DNA from: Haliotispira sp965263485
Lineage (GTDB): Bacteria; Spirochaetota; Spirochaetia; SP-2023
Length of the DNA stretch: 64,000 nt
Assembly: GCA_965263485.1 (NCBI GenBank)
Contig: CBDHHO010000004.1
Location: 1,922,001 to 1,986,000 of the forward strand
Direction: 5' to 3'
Each line of letters opens with the position of its first letter. Within the stretch, counting starts at the first letter, position 1. Shown one piece after another: positions 1 through 8,193 of the stretch. The notes beneath the pieces were generated by a model. It was not told the DNA's origin. It ran no database searches and saw only the letters and a list, made by a program, of their open reading frames with translations. Position numbers and translations under genes: made by a program.

Positions 1-412
1 AGTGCTGCTCCAACTGACTGGGCAGGGGCATCAGTTGGCCGACCAGGTTGGCCAAGAATAAATCACCTTCGGCCGGGCTCTGCCCATCGTACAACCGGTG
101 CTCTGCGGCCCAGCGCTGAATCCCGGCACACAGGGCATATATGTCCGGATTTGCTGCGTTTGTTATCTGCTCGCCCTGAGGCTCGTAATCTCCGTTTTGC
201 GAGGCATTGGTATGCTGCGGAGATTCTTGGCACTTAGGGCTTTGACTACAATCGCGGCCCTCCAGACCGAGAAACAGATAGAGGCGATGGCGGGCGACCA
301 GACGATCTCGAGGTTCCAGCATCAAATACCGCCCGGCAAAGTCGAGCAGGGCCTCCAGCTTATCGTAGATGGTATTGTTTTGATTCCTTTGGCGCTGCTC
401 CCGTTCTACCAT
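1..412 (-). CDS. galT: UDP-glucose--hexose-1-phosphate uridylyltransferase, N-terminal part (runs off window)
   Basis: An open frame starts with ATG at 412-410 and runs without a stop to the window edge (137 codons). The ATG follows the galK stop codon directly (TGA at 415-413), so the two genes are translationally coupled. The N-terminus has the layout of the type-2 GalT family: a short helix (residues about 13-27, IYDKLEALLDFAGRY), then a DRLVARHRLYLFLGL stretch like the start of Firmicute-type GalT. The family exchanges UMP between UDP-glucose and galactose-1-phosphate in the Leloir pathway, using the product of GalK. The catalytic histidine region lies outside the window, so the assignment rests on the N-terminal resemblance and the galK neighbour. 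Confidence 0.75.
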   Translation of the reverse strand, partial: MVEREQRQRNQNNTIYDKLEALLDFAGRYLMLEPRDRLVARHRLYLFLGLEGRDCSQSPKCQESPQHTNASQNGDYEPQGEQITNAANPDIYALCAGIQRWAAEHRLYDGQSPAEGDLFLANLVGQLMPLPSQLEQH

Positions 413-1666
413 TCAACCCAGCTCCCGCACTCCAGCAGCGACTTCCGAGCGAGTGAATTCAGGCTCCCAGCCAAACTGCCGGCGATATTCGGCAGCGATG
501 CGCTGTTGCAATGCGCACAAAGATTCAGGGTTTTCCAAGTCGCCCAGACGGACCAGGGCGATGGCACAGCCGCCGAAGCCAGCTCCCGTCATGCGCGCAC
601 CCAGCACCACTTTTTCCCTGCTCAGCAGCTCGACCAGGAGGTCCAGATGCGGCCCGCTGACTTCGTAATCATCGCGTAGAGACCTATGGGAGGCCCGCAA
701 GAGGGAGCCCAGCTGCTGCCAGTCCCGGGCCTCCATGGCGGCTGCTGCAGCGTGGGTACGGGCATTTTCGCTAACGACATGGCACAGTCTGCGCAGCAGT
801 ATCGGCCGGTCTTGCAATAGCCCCAGAGCCTTATCTAGATCATGCTCCGGAATACTGCACAGGTCCGGCTTGTCGCAGAAGGCCGGGGACTTTTGCAGCC
901 GGGCCAGAGCGGCCTCGCACTCGCTGCGCCGCTCGTTGTACTTGGATTCCTGTAGTTTGCGGGGCAGTTTGCTGTTGGCAATCAGAAAGGCATGGCCGTC
1001 GAGCCGCAGGGGCACCTGTCGGTAGTCCAGGCTGGCACAATCGAGCAGGCAGGCATGCCCGGCCTGTGCCACGGCGATGATGAACTGGTCCATAATGCCG
1101 CAATGCATGCCGCAAAATTCATTTTCGGCGCGCTGGGCCAGCACGGCCAGACGCTCCCGGCTCAAACGGGCCGGCGAAGTGTCGCTATAGTGCTGCAAAA
1201 CATAGCCCATCAGCACCTCCAGCGAGGCCGAGGACGAGAGCCCCGAGCCCCCGGTGGGCAGATTACCGTAGAACACTATGTCCAGACCGCCGCGCACTTG
1301 TATGCCTTCCCGGCGCAGCACATCGACCATTCCGAGTACGTAATTGCACCAATTCTGTTCTGCGCGGTAAACGGGTTCCCGGCCCGCCAACAGAAATTCC
1401 CGGGGCGGCAGCTCGGGGAAATTATGAGAGTACAAGCGCAGGGTCGGCTCGGGATCGCCTTTCTTTGTGTCACGCCGGGCGACCGCCGCCGCCGTGCCCA
1501 GACCGATGGCACAGGGGAAGACCAAGCCTCCGTTGTAGTCGATATGCTCGCCGATGATATTGATGCGGCCCGGCGCGAAAAAGGTCTTTTCCGCCGGATA
1601 GCCGTAGCAGTACTCAAACTGCCGGCGGCAGACTGCCGCCAGCTCTGTACCAGTATCTGTGATCAT
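413..1666 (-). CDS. galK: galactokinase
   Basis: A 417-residue GHMP-family kinase that phosphorylates galactose at C1 in the cytoplasm. The galactokinase signature PGRINIIGEHIDYNGG lies near residues 32-47. The ATP-binding GHMP motif LPTGGSGLSSSAS lies near 136-148, and the C-terminal motif MTGAGFGGCA near 359-368. Length is near the family norm (380-420). It is the upstream member of a galK-galT pair with no gap between stop and next start. The start ATG at 1666 gives a typical N-terminus about 30 residues before the signature. No frameshift or missing catalytic motif is seen. Confidence 0.95.
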   Translation of the reverse strand: MITDTGTELAAVCRRQFEYCYGYPAEKTFFAPGRINIIGEHIDYNGGLVFPCAIGLGTAAAVARRDTKKGDPEPTLRLYSHNFPELPPREFLLAGREPVYRAEQNWCNYVLGMVDVLRREGIQVRGGLDIVFYGNLPTGGSGLSSSASLEVLMGYVLQHYSDTSPARLSRERLAVLAQRAENEFCGMHCGIMDQFIIAVAQAGHACLLDCASLDYRQVPLRLDGHAFLIANSKLPRKLQESKYNERRSECEAALARLQKSPAFCDKPDLCSIPEHDLDKALGLLQDRPILLRRLCHVVSENARTHAAAAAMEARDWQQLGSLLRASHRSLRDDYEVSGPHLDLLVELLSREKVVLGARMTGAGFGGCAIALVRLGDLENPESLCALQQRIAAEYRRQFGWEPEFTRSEVAAGVRELG

Positions 1667-1770
1667 ACCGGGGATTCTACCCGGAACGGTCGCTGCCCAA
1701 CAAGCCCGTTATATCTGTGTTCAAAGGAAGGTCTAAAGCTATGCGATGGGGAGGTTCCCATAAAAAAAAA

Positions 1771-1962
1771 GGATTCGACATGGAGGGCATGACGAGACTG
1801 CTGGAAAGTGATAAAATGCTGCAGAAGGCGCACCGCGCGTATGTGAACTTCGCCCGGGATACGAGTCTGGTAGCGCAATATGGGGCGCGGTTTAAACAAA
1901 ATCTGGATCAGAGCGACCGCAAAGATAGCACCCGGGAAGGAAGGAAGGGAACCTCTCGGTAG
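1771..1962 (+). pseudogene. C-terminal fragment of an Rpn-family (PD-(D/E)XK) nuclease/transposase
   Basis: The translation (DMEGMTRLLESDKMLQKAH, then RDTSLVAQYGARFKQNLDQS) closely matches residues in the second half of the intact Rpn-family gene at 30006-30986. The catalytic N-terminal domain is absent, and the REEG-repeat tail is reduced to a few codons before a stop. An A-run (AAAAAAAAA at about 1762-1770) and a GGGAGGTTCCC-like element end precede it. It is a relic of a multicopy family, unlikely to be functional. Confidence 0.8.
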
Positions 1963-1968
1963 CTGTCT

Positions 1969-2730
1969 ATGCCTGAGCTCGCAAGTCTTTGCCCTGCACC
2001 GATTCCCTTTGCGGACTTCCGCATCGCCATGCCCTGCTTGGACAATATTCAGCTGTACATCGCGCCTTGGGACGAAGTCTTAAAGCGGGCGGGTGATGAT
2101 GCTTTCCGCTACATCCCGCCGGAGGAAGAGCAACGGGCAGCAGGTTTTTCCCACCGGGAAGATCGGAATCGTTTCCTTGCCGGACGAATTTTGCTGCGCA
2201 GCCTGCTCAGTTCAAAGAGTGTAACAACTGACCCGCCCCCGGCGCCGCCTGACTGGCAATTCGGTTTTGCCCGACATGGCAAGCCCTATCTGCTCGGCCC
2301 GCAACTGCCAAAGCAAATCGGAGCAGGACTCTCTCAGACCCGCTTTAGCTTGGCGCACTCCGGCGACTATCTGGCGCTGGCCTGTCGCGAGTGTTCCGAC
2401 AAGCCTGGTGTATCCAACGAGCTGGGGCTGGATATCGAGCGGCAGTCCCGGCGTCACAATCTGCAAGGGATTGCCCAATTGTTGTTCAGCTCCACAGAGC
2501 AACAACAGCTGCGGCAGCTGGAAGACCGGGACGCCGCCGAACAGTATTTCTTTACTTTGTGGTGTCGCTGCGAGGCTCGCAGCAAGCTTTGCGGCCGTGG
2601 CCTGCTGGCTTGGTCAAGCGAAGGACCTGAGGGCACCGCCACTCCATCGGCATCGATTTGGGAGGACAGCTTTCGCTGTGAGCGCAGCGGCCTTCGCTAC
2701 TTTTGGGCTTTGTGCCGGGGCGGGAGCTAG
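1969..2730 (+). CDS. Sfp-type 4'-phosphopantetheinyl transferase
   Basis: A 253-residue protein with the ordered motifs of the Sfp/AcpT superfamily: FARHGKPYL (P1), FSLAHSGDYLALA (P2), LGLDIER (the Mg-binding G-x-D core) and FFTLWCRCEARSKLCGRGL (the W-x-x-x-E-A-x-x-K helix; Cys replaces the usual Lys before EA). The family moves phosphopantetheine from CoA onto a serine of acyl or peptidyl carrier proteins. ATG at 2029 (MPCLDNIQL) is an alternative start that removes a non-conserved leader. An IS630 is inserted exactly at the stop codon. The base after the right-hand TA is also G, so TAG is retained with or without the element and the protein is not truncated. Confidence 0.82.
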   Translation: MPELASLCPAPIPFADFRIAMPCLDNIQLYIAPWDEVLKRAGDDAFRYIPPEEEQRAAGFSHREDRNRFLAGRILLRSLLSSKSVTTDPPPAPPDWQFGFARHGKPYLLGPQLPKQIGAGLSQTRFSLAHSGDYLALACRECSDKPGVSNELGLDIERQSRRHNLQGIAQLLFSSTEQQQLRQLEDRDAAEQYFFTLWCRCEARSKLCGRGLLAWSSEGPEGTATPSASIWEDSFRCERSGLRYFWALCRGGS

Positions 2731-3353
2731 TGTTCTGCTAAATTCATTTTTGTGTACTGCTCTTTCAGCCAGTCTATTTTAGACTGTATCGTTTCTACTT
2801 CTGCTGTCCATACAAACTTCCTTTTACTCTTACACCAGTTTTTTATGTACGCCATTATCGCTTGTTCTAATGATTTCTTGCTCTTCCAGCTGCTATGACG
2901 GATACATTTCTGTGTTATTTCCGCAAAAAATCTTTCTACCAGATTCAACCACGATGAATGTGTTGGCGTATAATGAAAAACAAAACGATTTTTCTTTTTT
3001 TCTAAATATGCTTTTGTTTCCTTCGATTTATGGGGAATATAATTATCTAGTATCACATGCAAAATTTTGCTTTTAGGTAACTTCTTATCCAATAATTCCA
3101 GAAAATCTATAAATTCAACGGATCTGTGACGATCGTAGCACTTGCCTATTACTTGCCCTGAAGCGACTCGCAATGCTGCAAACAAGGTTGTATTACCGTG
3201 TCTGTAGTAATCATGTGTCTGTCGGTCTGGAATGTTTCTAAAAAAATGAAGTATCGCCTGTTTTCTCTCCAGTGCTTGTATTTGAGATTTCTCATCAACA
3301 GATATTACAATCGCATTTTTAGGTGGTTTTAGGTGGTTCATGGTAAAGACCAA
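2727..3353 (-). CDS. IS630 transposase, DDE catalytic half (orfB)
   Basis: A 208-residue frame with the IS630 catalytic domain. The first Asp is in VISVDEKSQIQALERKQ, the second in KILHVILDNYIPHKSKE, and the final acidic residue in HSSWLNLVERFFAEI. Together they form the D-D-E triad that cleaves and joins DNA ends. It overlaps orfA by 35 bp in another frame. A tandem 10-bp repeat (TTTTAGGTGG twice, 3317-3336 on the plus strand) lies at the junction. Removing one repeat would restore a single fused transposase (GLYHEPPKNAIV). An internal ATG at the junction could start orfB separately. Activity is uncertain. Confidence 0.88.
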   Translation of the reverse strand: MVFTMNHLKPPKNAIVISVDEKSQIQALERKQAILHFFRNIPDRQTHDYYRHGNTTLFAALRVASGQVIGKCYDRHRSVEFIDFLELLDKKLPKSKILHVILDNYIPHKSKETKAYLEKKKNRFVFHYTPTHSSWLNLVERFFAEITQKCIRHSSWKSKKSLEQAIMAYIKNWCKSKRKFVWTAEVETIQSKIDWLKEQYTKMNLAEH

Positions 3354-3831
3354 CTACGTCTGCCAGTTTTTCTTCAAATTCAGGGTCCTTACTAAAAGAA
3401 AAACTCTCTTTCAAATGTGGTTTGAGATTATATTCTTTTAGAATACTATGAATTTTAGAGTTGCTTATATTAAACTTTTTAGCTAAAGCTCTATTACTCC
3501 AATGAGTAGCATTTTCAGGTTTAGTGGTACATACGCACTTGATAATAGCCTGTTTAACTTCCAAGGATACAGGATTTTTGCCAGGAGGCTTGGTTTTGTT
3601 CTGTAATAATGCCTCTATCCCACCTTTGTTGTATTGGTGCACATACTTAGTCACAGTATTCAGATGGATTCTTTCAACAGTAGCAATATCTTTACACGAT
3701 ATATTATTGATTCTTGCCAGTATAACTTTAATTCTGGTGGCAAAAGATGCTCGGAGGGAAGGCATTTTAAGTGCTTCTTCCAGTACTTTGATCTCGGGAG
3801 GATTCACATTGACTTTGATTGGAGCAGACAT
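3319..3831 (-). CDS. IS630 transposase, HTH DNA-binding half (orfA)
   Basis: A 170-residue frame with two winged or plain HTH units: residues about 40-70 (NNISCKDIATVERIHLNTVT) and about 100-140 (HWSNRALAKKFNISNSKIHSILKEYNL). It binds the terminal repeats. Its C-terminus GLYHEPPKTT ends in the duplicated 10-bp sequence, where a +1 shift would be needed to continue into orfB. The copy at 58433-58945 has the same length and the same duplication, so the split predates the latest transposition. Confidence 0.88.
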   Translation of the reverse strand: MSAPIKVNVNPPEIKVLEEALKMPSLRASFATRIKVILARINNISCKDIATVERIHLNTVTKYVHQYNKGGIEALLQNKTKPPGKNPVSLEVKQAIIKCVCTTKPENATHWSNRALAKKFNISNSKIHSILKEYNLKPHLKESFSFSKDPEFEEKLADVVGLYHEPPKTT

Positions 3832-3867
3832 ACTTCTATTATACCATTATCCATTTTTTTATATATA

Positions 3868-4031
3868 GGGAACCTCTAAAAATTCCAATTCCGCGCTGAA
3901 TCGCGATCTTGTTACCGAATAGCTTCGTCAGCAAAGCCTTACCATACAGCAAAGTATGCTTCGGCTTCGCTTCCTCGCTATCGGCAAAATCTCGCTGATT
4001 CAGCATCGAAAGCGAGTTTTTAGAGGTGCCC
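3868..4031. mobile_element. MITE-1 (164 bp, IS5-type ends) inside IS630 copy 1
   Basis: A non-coding 164-bp element begins GGGAACCTCTAAAAATTCC and ends TTTTTAGAGGTGCCC (imperfect terminal inverted repeats). It is flanked by TATA at 3864-3867 and 4032-4035. The intact IS630 end at 58974-58990 has this site without the element: T7-GTATATA-GCAG there, against T7-ATATATA-element-TATA-GCAG here. This shows a 4-bp target duplication and a precise insertion. The interior holds an imperfect CATAC...AAAGTATG hairpin shared with the other copies. Confidence 0.93.
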
Positions 4032-4239
4032 TATAGCAGAACACTAGAGTTGATACGGGCTCCGTTTCGGGTATGGGGGCTGGTTGTTCGGCGGCTTGTC
4101 CATCGCATGTTACATATTAGTGATTATGTTTCGCGGGGGAAGTTTTTTGGTGGGAGAATACGGTTTCTGTGGAAAAATTCGCGGGAAGAGAGAGGGCTCC
4201 GGCCTCTGGAATGGGCCAAATTCATCAAAAATACATGTC

Positions 4240-5136
4240 TCAGAGCTGCGAAGAACTCGGAAGGTTCCGCCACTTCAGAGGAGAAACCCCTGTTTTTTTC
4301 TTAAACAGACGGGAAAAGTAGTACTGGTTTTCGAAATTCATGCGAAAAGCAATCTCTTTAATGGAAAGAGTAGAACTGGAAAGCAGCTCTTTTGCCTGCT
4401 GGATTCGAAGTTGCAGAAAATATTGATATGGAGTCATTCCAGTATAGTTCTTGAATATGCACAGCAGGTGCTTATAAGATACACCGACTTCGGCCGCAAT
4501 ATCTTCCACCTCAATACCATCTTCAGCATGTATCATCATTATGGAGCGAGCGGCATCCACCAGTTTGTTATCTCCACAGGATATTTTTTTCTGTAGCCGG
4601 ATCGAATGAATATGGGCCAGTAACTGATATATCAAGGCCCCGAGCAGCATTTGAAAGCCTGGAATTTGTTCCCGACACAAACGTATGATCTGATCAAAAT
4701 CTTCCAGGATCTTCTGCTGCAGGCCAATGTGTAAAATTGGCTCAGTAGTTGATATAGAACCATTTTCGTACAGGTTAGTAACGTGGCTCCCGGAGAACCC
4801 TACCCAATACTCGTTCCAGCCTACGTGTGTGTCCGGGCTGTAAGCGTGTCGGACTCCTGGGAACAGTAAAAAGATATCCCCGGCAACAATGTCGCTCCGA
4901 GACTCTTCTGGTCCTTCAAACCAACCCTTCCCCGCGCTGATGTAGACAATCTGAAACTCTCGCAGAATCCTGCCTGTGGTAACGCTGGCGATATAGGAAC
5001 GAGGATGTTTTTCCGGGCGGGGGGGATAGGATGAATCGGGCGGTATCTGGGTATACCCTGCGTCGTGGCAGTGTATTCCCCAGCGGACGGCCTCATCGCT
5101 GATCGGCAGATACCGGGAGAAGCTATGCAAACTCAT
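4240..5136 (-). CDS. AraC-family transcriptional regulator
   Basis: About 298 residues from ATG 5136 (an in-frame ATG at 5184 would add 16 non-conserved residues). The N-terminal half has a cupin-like sugar-binding region (FQIVYISAGKGWFEGPE, then GDIFLLFPGVRHAY, PGVRH being typical of AraC_binding). The C-terminal half has two HTH units: EVEDIAAEVGVSYKHLLCIF, then STLSIKEIAFRMNFENQYYF, followed by FSRLFKKKTGVSPLKWR. It is divergent from the isomerase/ABC locus starting at 5310 and is the obvious candidate regulator of it. The inducer is unknown; the rhaA in the locus suggests a deoxyhexose or pentose. Confidence 0.92.
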   Translation of the reverse strand: MSLHSFSRYLPISDEAVRWGIHCHDAGYTQIPPDSSYPPRPEKHPRSYIASVTTGRILREFQIVYISAGKGWFEGPEESRSDIVAGDIFLLFPGVRHAYSPDTHVGWNEYWVGFSGSHVTNLYENGSISTTEPILHIGLQQKILEDFDQIIRLCREQIPGFQMLLGALIYQLLAHIHSIRLQKKISCGDNKLVDAARSIMMIHAEDGIEVEDIAAEVGVSYKHLLCIFKNYTGMTPYQYFLQLRIQQAKELLSSSTLSIKEIAFRMNFENQYYFSRLFKKKTGVSPLKWRNLPSSSQL

Positions 5137-5309
5137 AAAAAAAGTATATCTAAAAAGAGAATAATGTCCATTTCTTTCTCCCAAAACCCGTGTTAGAATC
5201 CTTCAATAGTTACCAGTAATAAGTAAAACTGGCTTAGATTAATGATATTAAAATACGGCTGAGACCTGTCTGAAAATGTGTCCATGGGCGAGAAAATGGG
5301 GAGAGAAAA
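5137..5309. promoter_or_regulatory. Divergent control region between AraC regulator and sugar operon
   Basis: 173 AT-rich bases hold the leaders of both transcripts. A GGGGAGAG ribosome-binding site at 5298-5305 precedes ATG 5310. TTACCAGTAATAAG followed by AAAACTGG (5209-5232) is an imperfect dyad in a reasonable place for an AraC-type site. No convincing -35/-10 pair was identified. Confidence 0.4.
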
Positions 5310-6827
5310 ATGAATCAATGGCAAAATCTGGAAATGCTCGGAGCGGCCCACAAACCTCGCATTGGTCTGTATACCTCGGGGCTGCAGGCCTACTGGCCTC
5401 AATTTGAAGGTCTCAGGGAGCGTCTCATCGCCTATGGCCAGTTTATGGAACAGCGTATGAGCGGTCTGGGGGCTGAGGTCCACAATTTCGGCCTGGTCGA
5501 CAGTGATTCCGTCGGCAGGAAAGCGGGAGAGTGGTTTCAGAGCCGGAATGTAGATTTAATCTTTTGTCATTGTGGTTCTTATTTCTCCAGTGATGCGGTT
5601 CTTCCGCTGCATCAGATCTGCCGGAAGCCAGTCGTGATTTTGAATCTGCAGCCGACGGCTGCGATGAACTATGAACAGACCAATACGGGCGAATGGCTGG
5701 CCCACTGCGTGGCCTGTCCCGTTCCCGAGTTGGCCAATGCTTTCCACAGAGCCAATATTAACTTTGAAATCGTCAATGGACTTCTGGGCCTGGACCAGAC
5801 TCCAGAAATATCGCTGACTGATGAAGTTACTGCCCACAGAAAGGAGGCAGTACGCGCATGGAGCGAAATTGAGCAATGGATCCAAGCAGCCTGTGTACAG
5901 AGGACTTTACAGCGCTCCAGATTTGGTTTTTTAGGTCATAATTTCAGGGGAATGCTGGACCTGTACAGCGACTTTACCATGATGCAGGGACAGGCAGGCA
6001 TACACGTGGAAGTTTTGGAAATGTGCAACCTAAAGCACTTTCTTGACAATGTCGGTCCTGAAGAAATCCAAAACAAGATTCAGCTGATGGAAGAGTTTTT
6101 TGAGATTTCCGGCGATTCCCCCTCAGATCCTATTGCCAGAAAGCCTACAAAGGAACAAATGGAGTGGTCGGCCAGGGTTGCCGCCGCCCAGGAGAAAATG
6201 GTGCGCCATTACAGGCTGGACGCTCTGGTTTATTACTATATGGGTACTGATGATAACGAATATGAAAAGATCCAGGGTGGCTTTATTGTCGGGCATTCCC
6301 TGTTGACCGGACAGGGTATCCCCTGCGCCGGGGAAGGGGATCTGAAAACGGGCCTTGCCATGAAGATCTGCGATATTCTCAATATTGGGGGTTCCTATTC
6401 GGAGATTGTCGCCATGGATTACAATCGAGACACGATTATCCTGGGACACGACGGGCCGTTCCACATCAAAATTGCAGCTAAAAAGCCTGTTCTCAGAGGT
6501 ATGGGTGTTTATCACGGCAAACAGGGAAGCGGGGTTTCTGTCGAAGCCAACGTGCTTGAAGGGGCGATCACAACACTCAATGTAACCCAGACAAGAGAAG
6601 GGAAATTAAAGATGATTGTCAGTGAGGGTGAAGCGATAGCGGCCCCCATTCTGAAAATCGGCAATACTCAAACCCATATATCCTTCTCAGAACAGCCGGA
6701 TCGATATATGGACCGTTGGTTTGCCGAAGCCCCGACACACCATTGTGCTCTGTCCACAGGGCACAATGCGGCCCTGTTTAAGAAAGTAAGTCGTTTGCTG
6801 GATATTGATCTGGTAAGCCTGCAATAA
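5310..6827 (+). CDS. L-arabinose/L-fucose isomerase-family protein (paralogue 1)
   Basis: 505 residues of the FucI/AraA-like fold. The family interconverts aldoses and ketoses with a divalent metal. Recognisable positions are GEGDLKTG near residue 340 (matching the metal-binding Glu of AraA's GEGDWKT), VAMDYNRDTIILGHDGP near 370-386 (second acidic ligand and a His), and EAPTHHCALSTGHN near 472-485 (C-terminal metal His). The N-terminal half has the Rossmann-like YTSGLQAYWPQF segment found in this family. It is the first gene of the operon with a strong RBS. A second paralogue of 473 residues lies at 12534, which is unusual for one operon. The substrate cannot be named from sequence. Confidence 0.82.
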   Translation: MNQWQNLEMLGAAHKPRIGLYTSGLQAYWPQFEGLRERLIAYGQFMEQRMSGLGAEVHNFGLVDSDSVGRKAGEWFQSRNVDLIFCHCGSYFSSDAVLPLHQICRKPVVILNLQPTAAMNYEQTNTGEWLAHCVACPVPELANAFHRANINFEIVNGLLGLDQTPEISLTDEVTAHRKEAVRAWSEIEQWIQAACVQRTLQRSRFGFLGHNFRGMLDLYSDFTMMQGQAGIHVEVLEMCNLKHFLDNVGPEEIQNKIQLMEEFFEISGDSPSDPIARKPTKEQMEWSARVAAAQEKMVRHYRLDALVYYYMGTDDNEYEKIQGGFIVGHSLLTGQGIPCAGEGDLKTGLAMKICDILNIGGSYSEIVAMDYNRDTIILGHDGPFHIKIAAKKPVLRGMGVYHGKQGSGVSVEANVLEGAITTLNVTQTREGKLKMIVSEGEAIAAPILKIGNTQTHISFSEQPDRYMDRWFAEAPTHHCALSTGHNAALFKKVSRLLDIDLVSLQ

Positions 6828-6852
6828 CCAATTTTTATCGGGAGATACAGTC

Positions 6853-8112
6853 GTGTATACAAATATAGAAAAGACTTATGAACATGTCAAAGAAGTTTAT
6901 GCCGGGATTGGCATTGATACCGATGCCGTGATTCAGAGAATTGATAAGATTCCAATATCGATTCACTGCTGGCAGGGAGATGACCTTATTGGTTTTGAGG
7001 ATCGCAGCCAAGGATTAACCGGGGGCATTCAGGCGACCGGGAATTATCCGGGAGGGGCCAGAACCATTGATGAATTGCGTATGGATATGGAACAAGCCTT
7101 CAGCCATATTCCCGGCGAAAAGAAAATCAGTTTGCATGCCATTTATCTTGATACTAAAGAAAAGATCCCGCGCGATGAAATCGAACCGGAGCACTTTTCA
7201 TCGTGGGTTTCATGGGCTCGGGAAACGGGGATCGGTCTGGACTTTAATCCAACCTGCTTTTCCCACAAGCTCGCCGATGACGGTCTGACGCTCAGCCACC
7301 CTGATGAGTCCGTACGCAGTTTCTGGATCCGGCACGTACAGAAATGTAGAAATATCAGCGAGTATTTCGGCAGGGAATTAGGGCAGGCTTCAGTCATGAA
7401 CATCTGGATCCCGGACGGATTTAAGGACGTTCCTGCAGACCGACTGAGTCCTAAAATCCGCTTACAGGAATCACTGGACCAGTGTCTCGCAGAAAAGAAA
7501 GATAAGCGTTACAACATCGATATTTTAGAGGGCAAGCTTTTCGGTTTGGGACTGGAAAGTTATGTTGTCGGTTCGCATGAGTTTTATGCTGGTTACGGCG
7601 TGAAAAACAACGTAGGGGTTTGCTTCGATACCGGGCATTTTCACCCGACAGAAGCGGTCTCCGAGAAGCTTTCTTCGGCATCGCTTTTTTTTCCGGAGAT
7701 ACTGCTCCACCTCAGCCGTCCAGTTCGATGGGACAGCGATCATGTGGTCACGCTGAATGAAGAGCTGATTGCTATTGCCCAGGAGGTACTCCGGCACAAA
7801 TTGGAGAACAAGGTTTATGTTGGACTCGACTATTTTGATGCGAGCATCAATCGAGTTGCCGCGTGGGTTATCGGTACCTGTAATGTCAGAAAAGCTTTGT
7901 TAATAGCAGGTTTGGAGCCTTTTCCTCTACTTGCCAGTGCCGAACAGGATTTTGATTTTACCAGACGTCTGGCATATCACGAGGAATTTAAGAGCTTCCC
8001 GTGGCAAATTGTCTGGGCCTATTATTGCAAGCAAAAGGGGGTGTTGTGCGGACTCGAATGGATTAAAGCGATTCAGAGCTACGAGAACAATGTTTTAAAA
8101 AAACGTAGTTGA
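6853..8112 (+). CDS. rhaA: L-rhamnose isomerase
   Basis: 419 residues, the same length as E. coli RhaA, and similar throughout. Landmarks are ISIHCWQGDDLIGFE, TGGIQATGNYPG, GLDFNPTCFSHK, NIWIPDGFKD, SHEFYAGYGV and VCFDTGHFHPTE. The last supplies metal ligands in the TIM barrel, and HLSRPVRWDSDHVV follows. It converts L-rhamnose to L-rhamnulose and often accepts L-lyxose or L-mannose. The start is GTG at 6853, preceded by GGGAGA at 6840-6845. It lies 25 bp after paralogue 1. No rhamnulokinase or rhamnulose-1-phosphate aldolase is present in the window. Confidence 0.93.
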   Translation: MYTNIEKTYEHVKEVYAGIGIDTDAVIQRIDKIPISIHCWQGDDLIGFEDRSQGLTGGIQATGNYPGGARTIDELRMDMEQAFSHIPGEKKISLHAIYLDTKEKIPRDEIEPEHFSSWVSWARETGIGLDFNPTCFSHKLADDGLTLSHPDESVRSFWIRHVQKCRNISEYFGRELGQASVMNIWIPDGFKDVPADRLSPKIRLQESLDQCLAEKKDKRYNIDILEGKLFGLGLESYVVGSHEFYAGYGVKNNVGVCFDTGHFHPTEAVSEKLSSASLFFPEILLHLSRPVRWDSDHVVTLNEELIAIAQEVLRHKLENKVYVGLDYFDASINRVAAWVIGTCNVRKALLIAGLEPFPLLASAEQDFDFTRRLAYHEEFKSFPWQIVWAYYCKQKGVLCGLEWIKAIQSYENNVLKKRS

Positions 8113-8193
8113 ATGGTTTATAATTAAAAGGATTTATATGTAAAAACATCTTACAGGTATTTTTACAGACAAACTAAAACGGAGGAAAAAGTC

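Larger units (their letters stand above)
2730..4044. mobile_element. IS630-family insertion sequence, copy 1 (interrupted by MITE-1)
   Basis: The element has perfect short terminal inverted repeats (GTGTTCTGC at 2730, GCAGAACAC ending at 4044) and is flanked by TA on both sides (2728-2729 and 4045-4046), the TA duplication typical of IS630/Tc1-mariner. It encodes an HTH part and a DDE part on the minus strand in two frames. A 164-bp non-autonomous element lies between the orfA start and the right end. Without it and one TATA the IS would be about 1.15 kb, the normal size for the family. Related copies occur at 42603-43812 and 58284-58990. Confidence 0.93.

Noticed and set aside
98..1792. Plus-strand open frames opposite galK
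   Set aside because: They lie antisense to an intact galactokinase with all GHMP motifs and carry no recognisable domain.
2727..2730. Truncation of the phosphopantetheinyl transferase by IS630
   Set aside because: The sequence beyond the element also gives TAG after the target TA, so the original stop codon is retained.
3317..3353. Classical -1 programmed frameshift in IS630
   Set aside because: orfB lies in the +1 frame relative to orfA and the junction is explained by a 10-bp tandem duplication, so a standard A6G-type -1 slip does not fit.
4026..4596. Plus-strand open frames starting at the IS630 end
   Set aside because: They overlap the C-terminal HTH of the AraC regulator in antisense and have no family resemblance.
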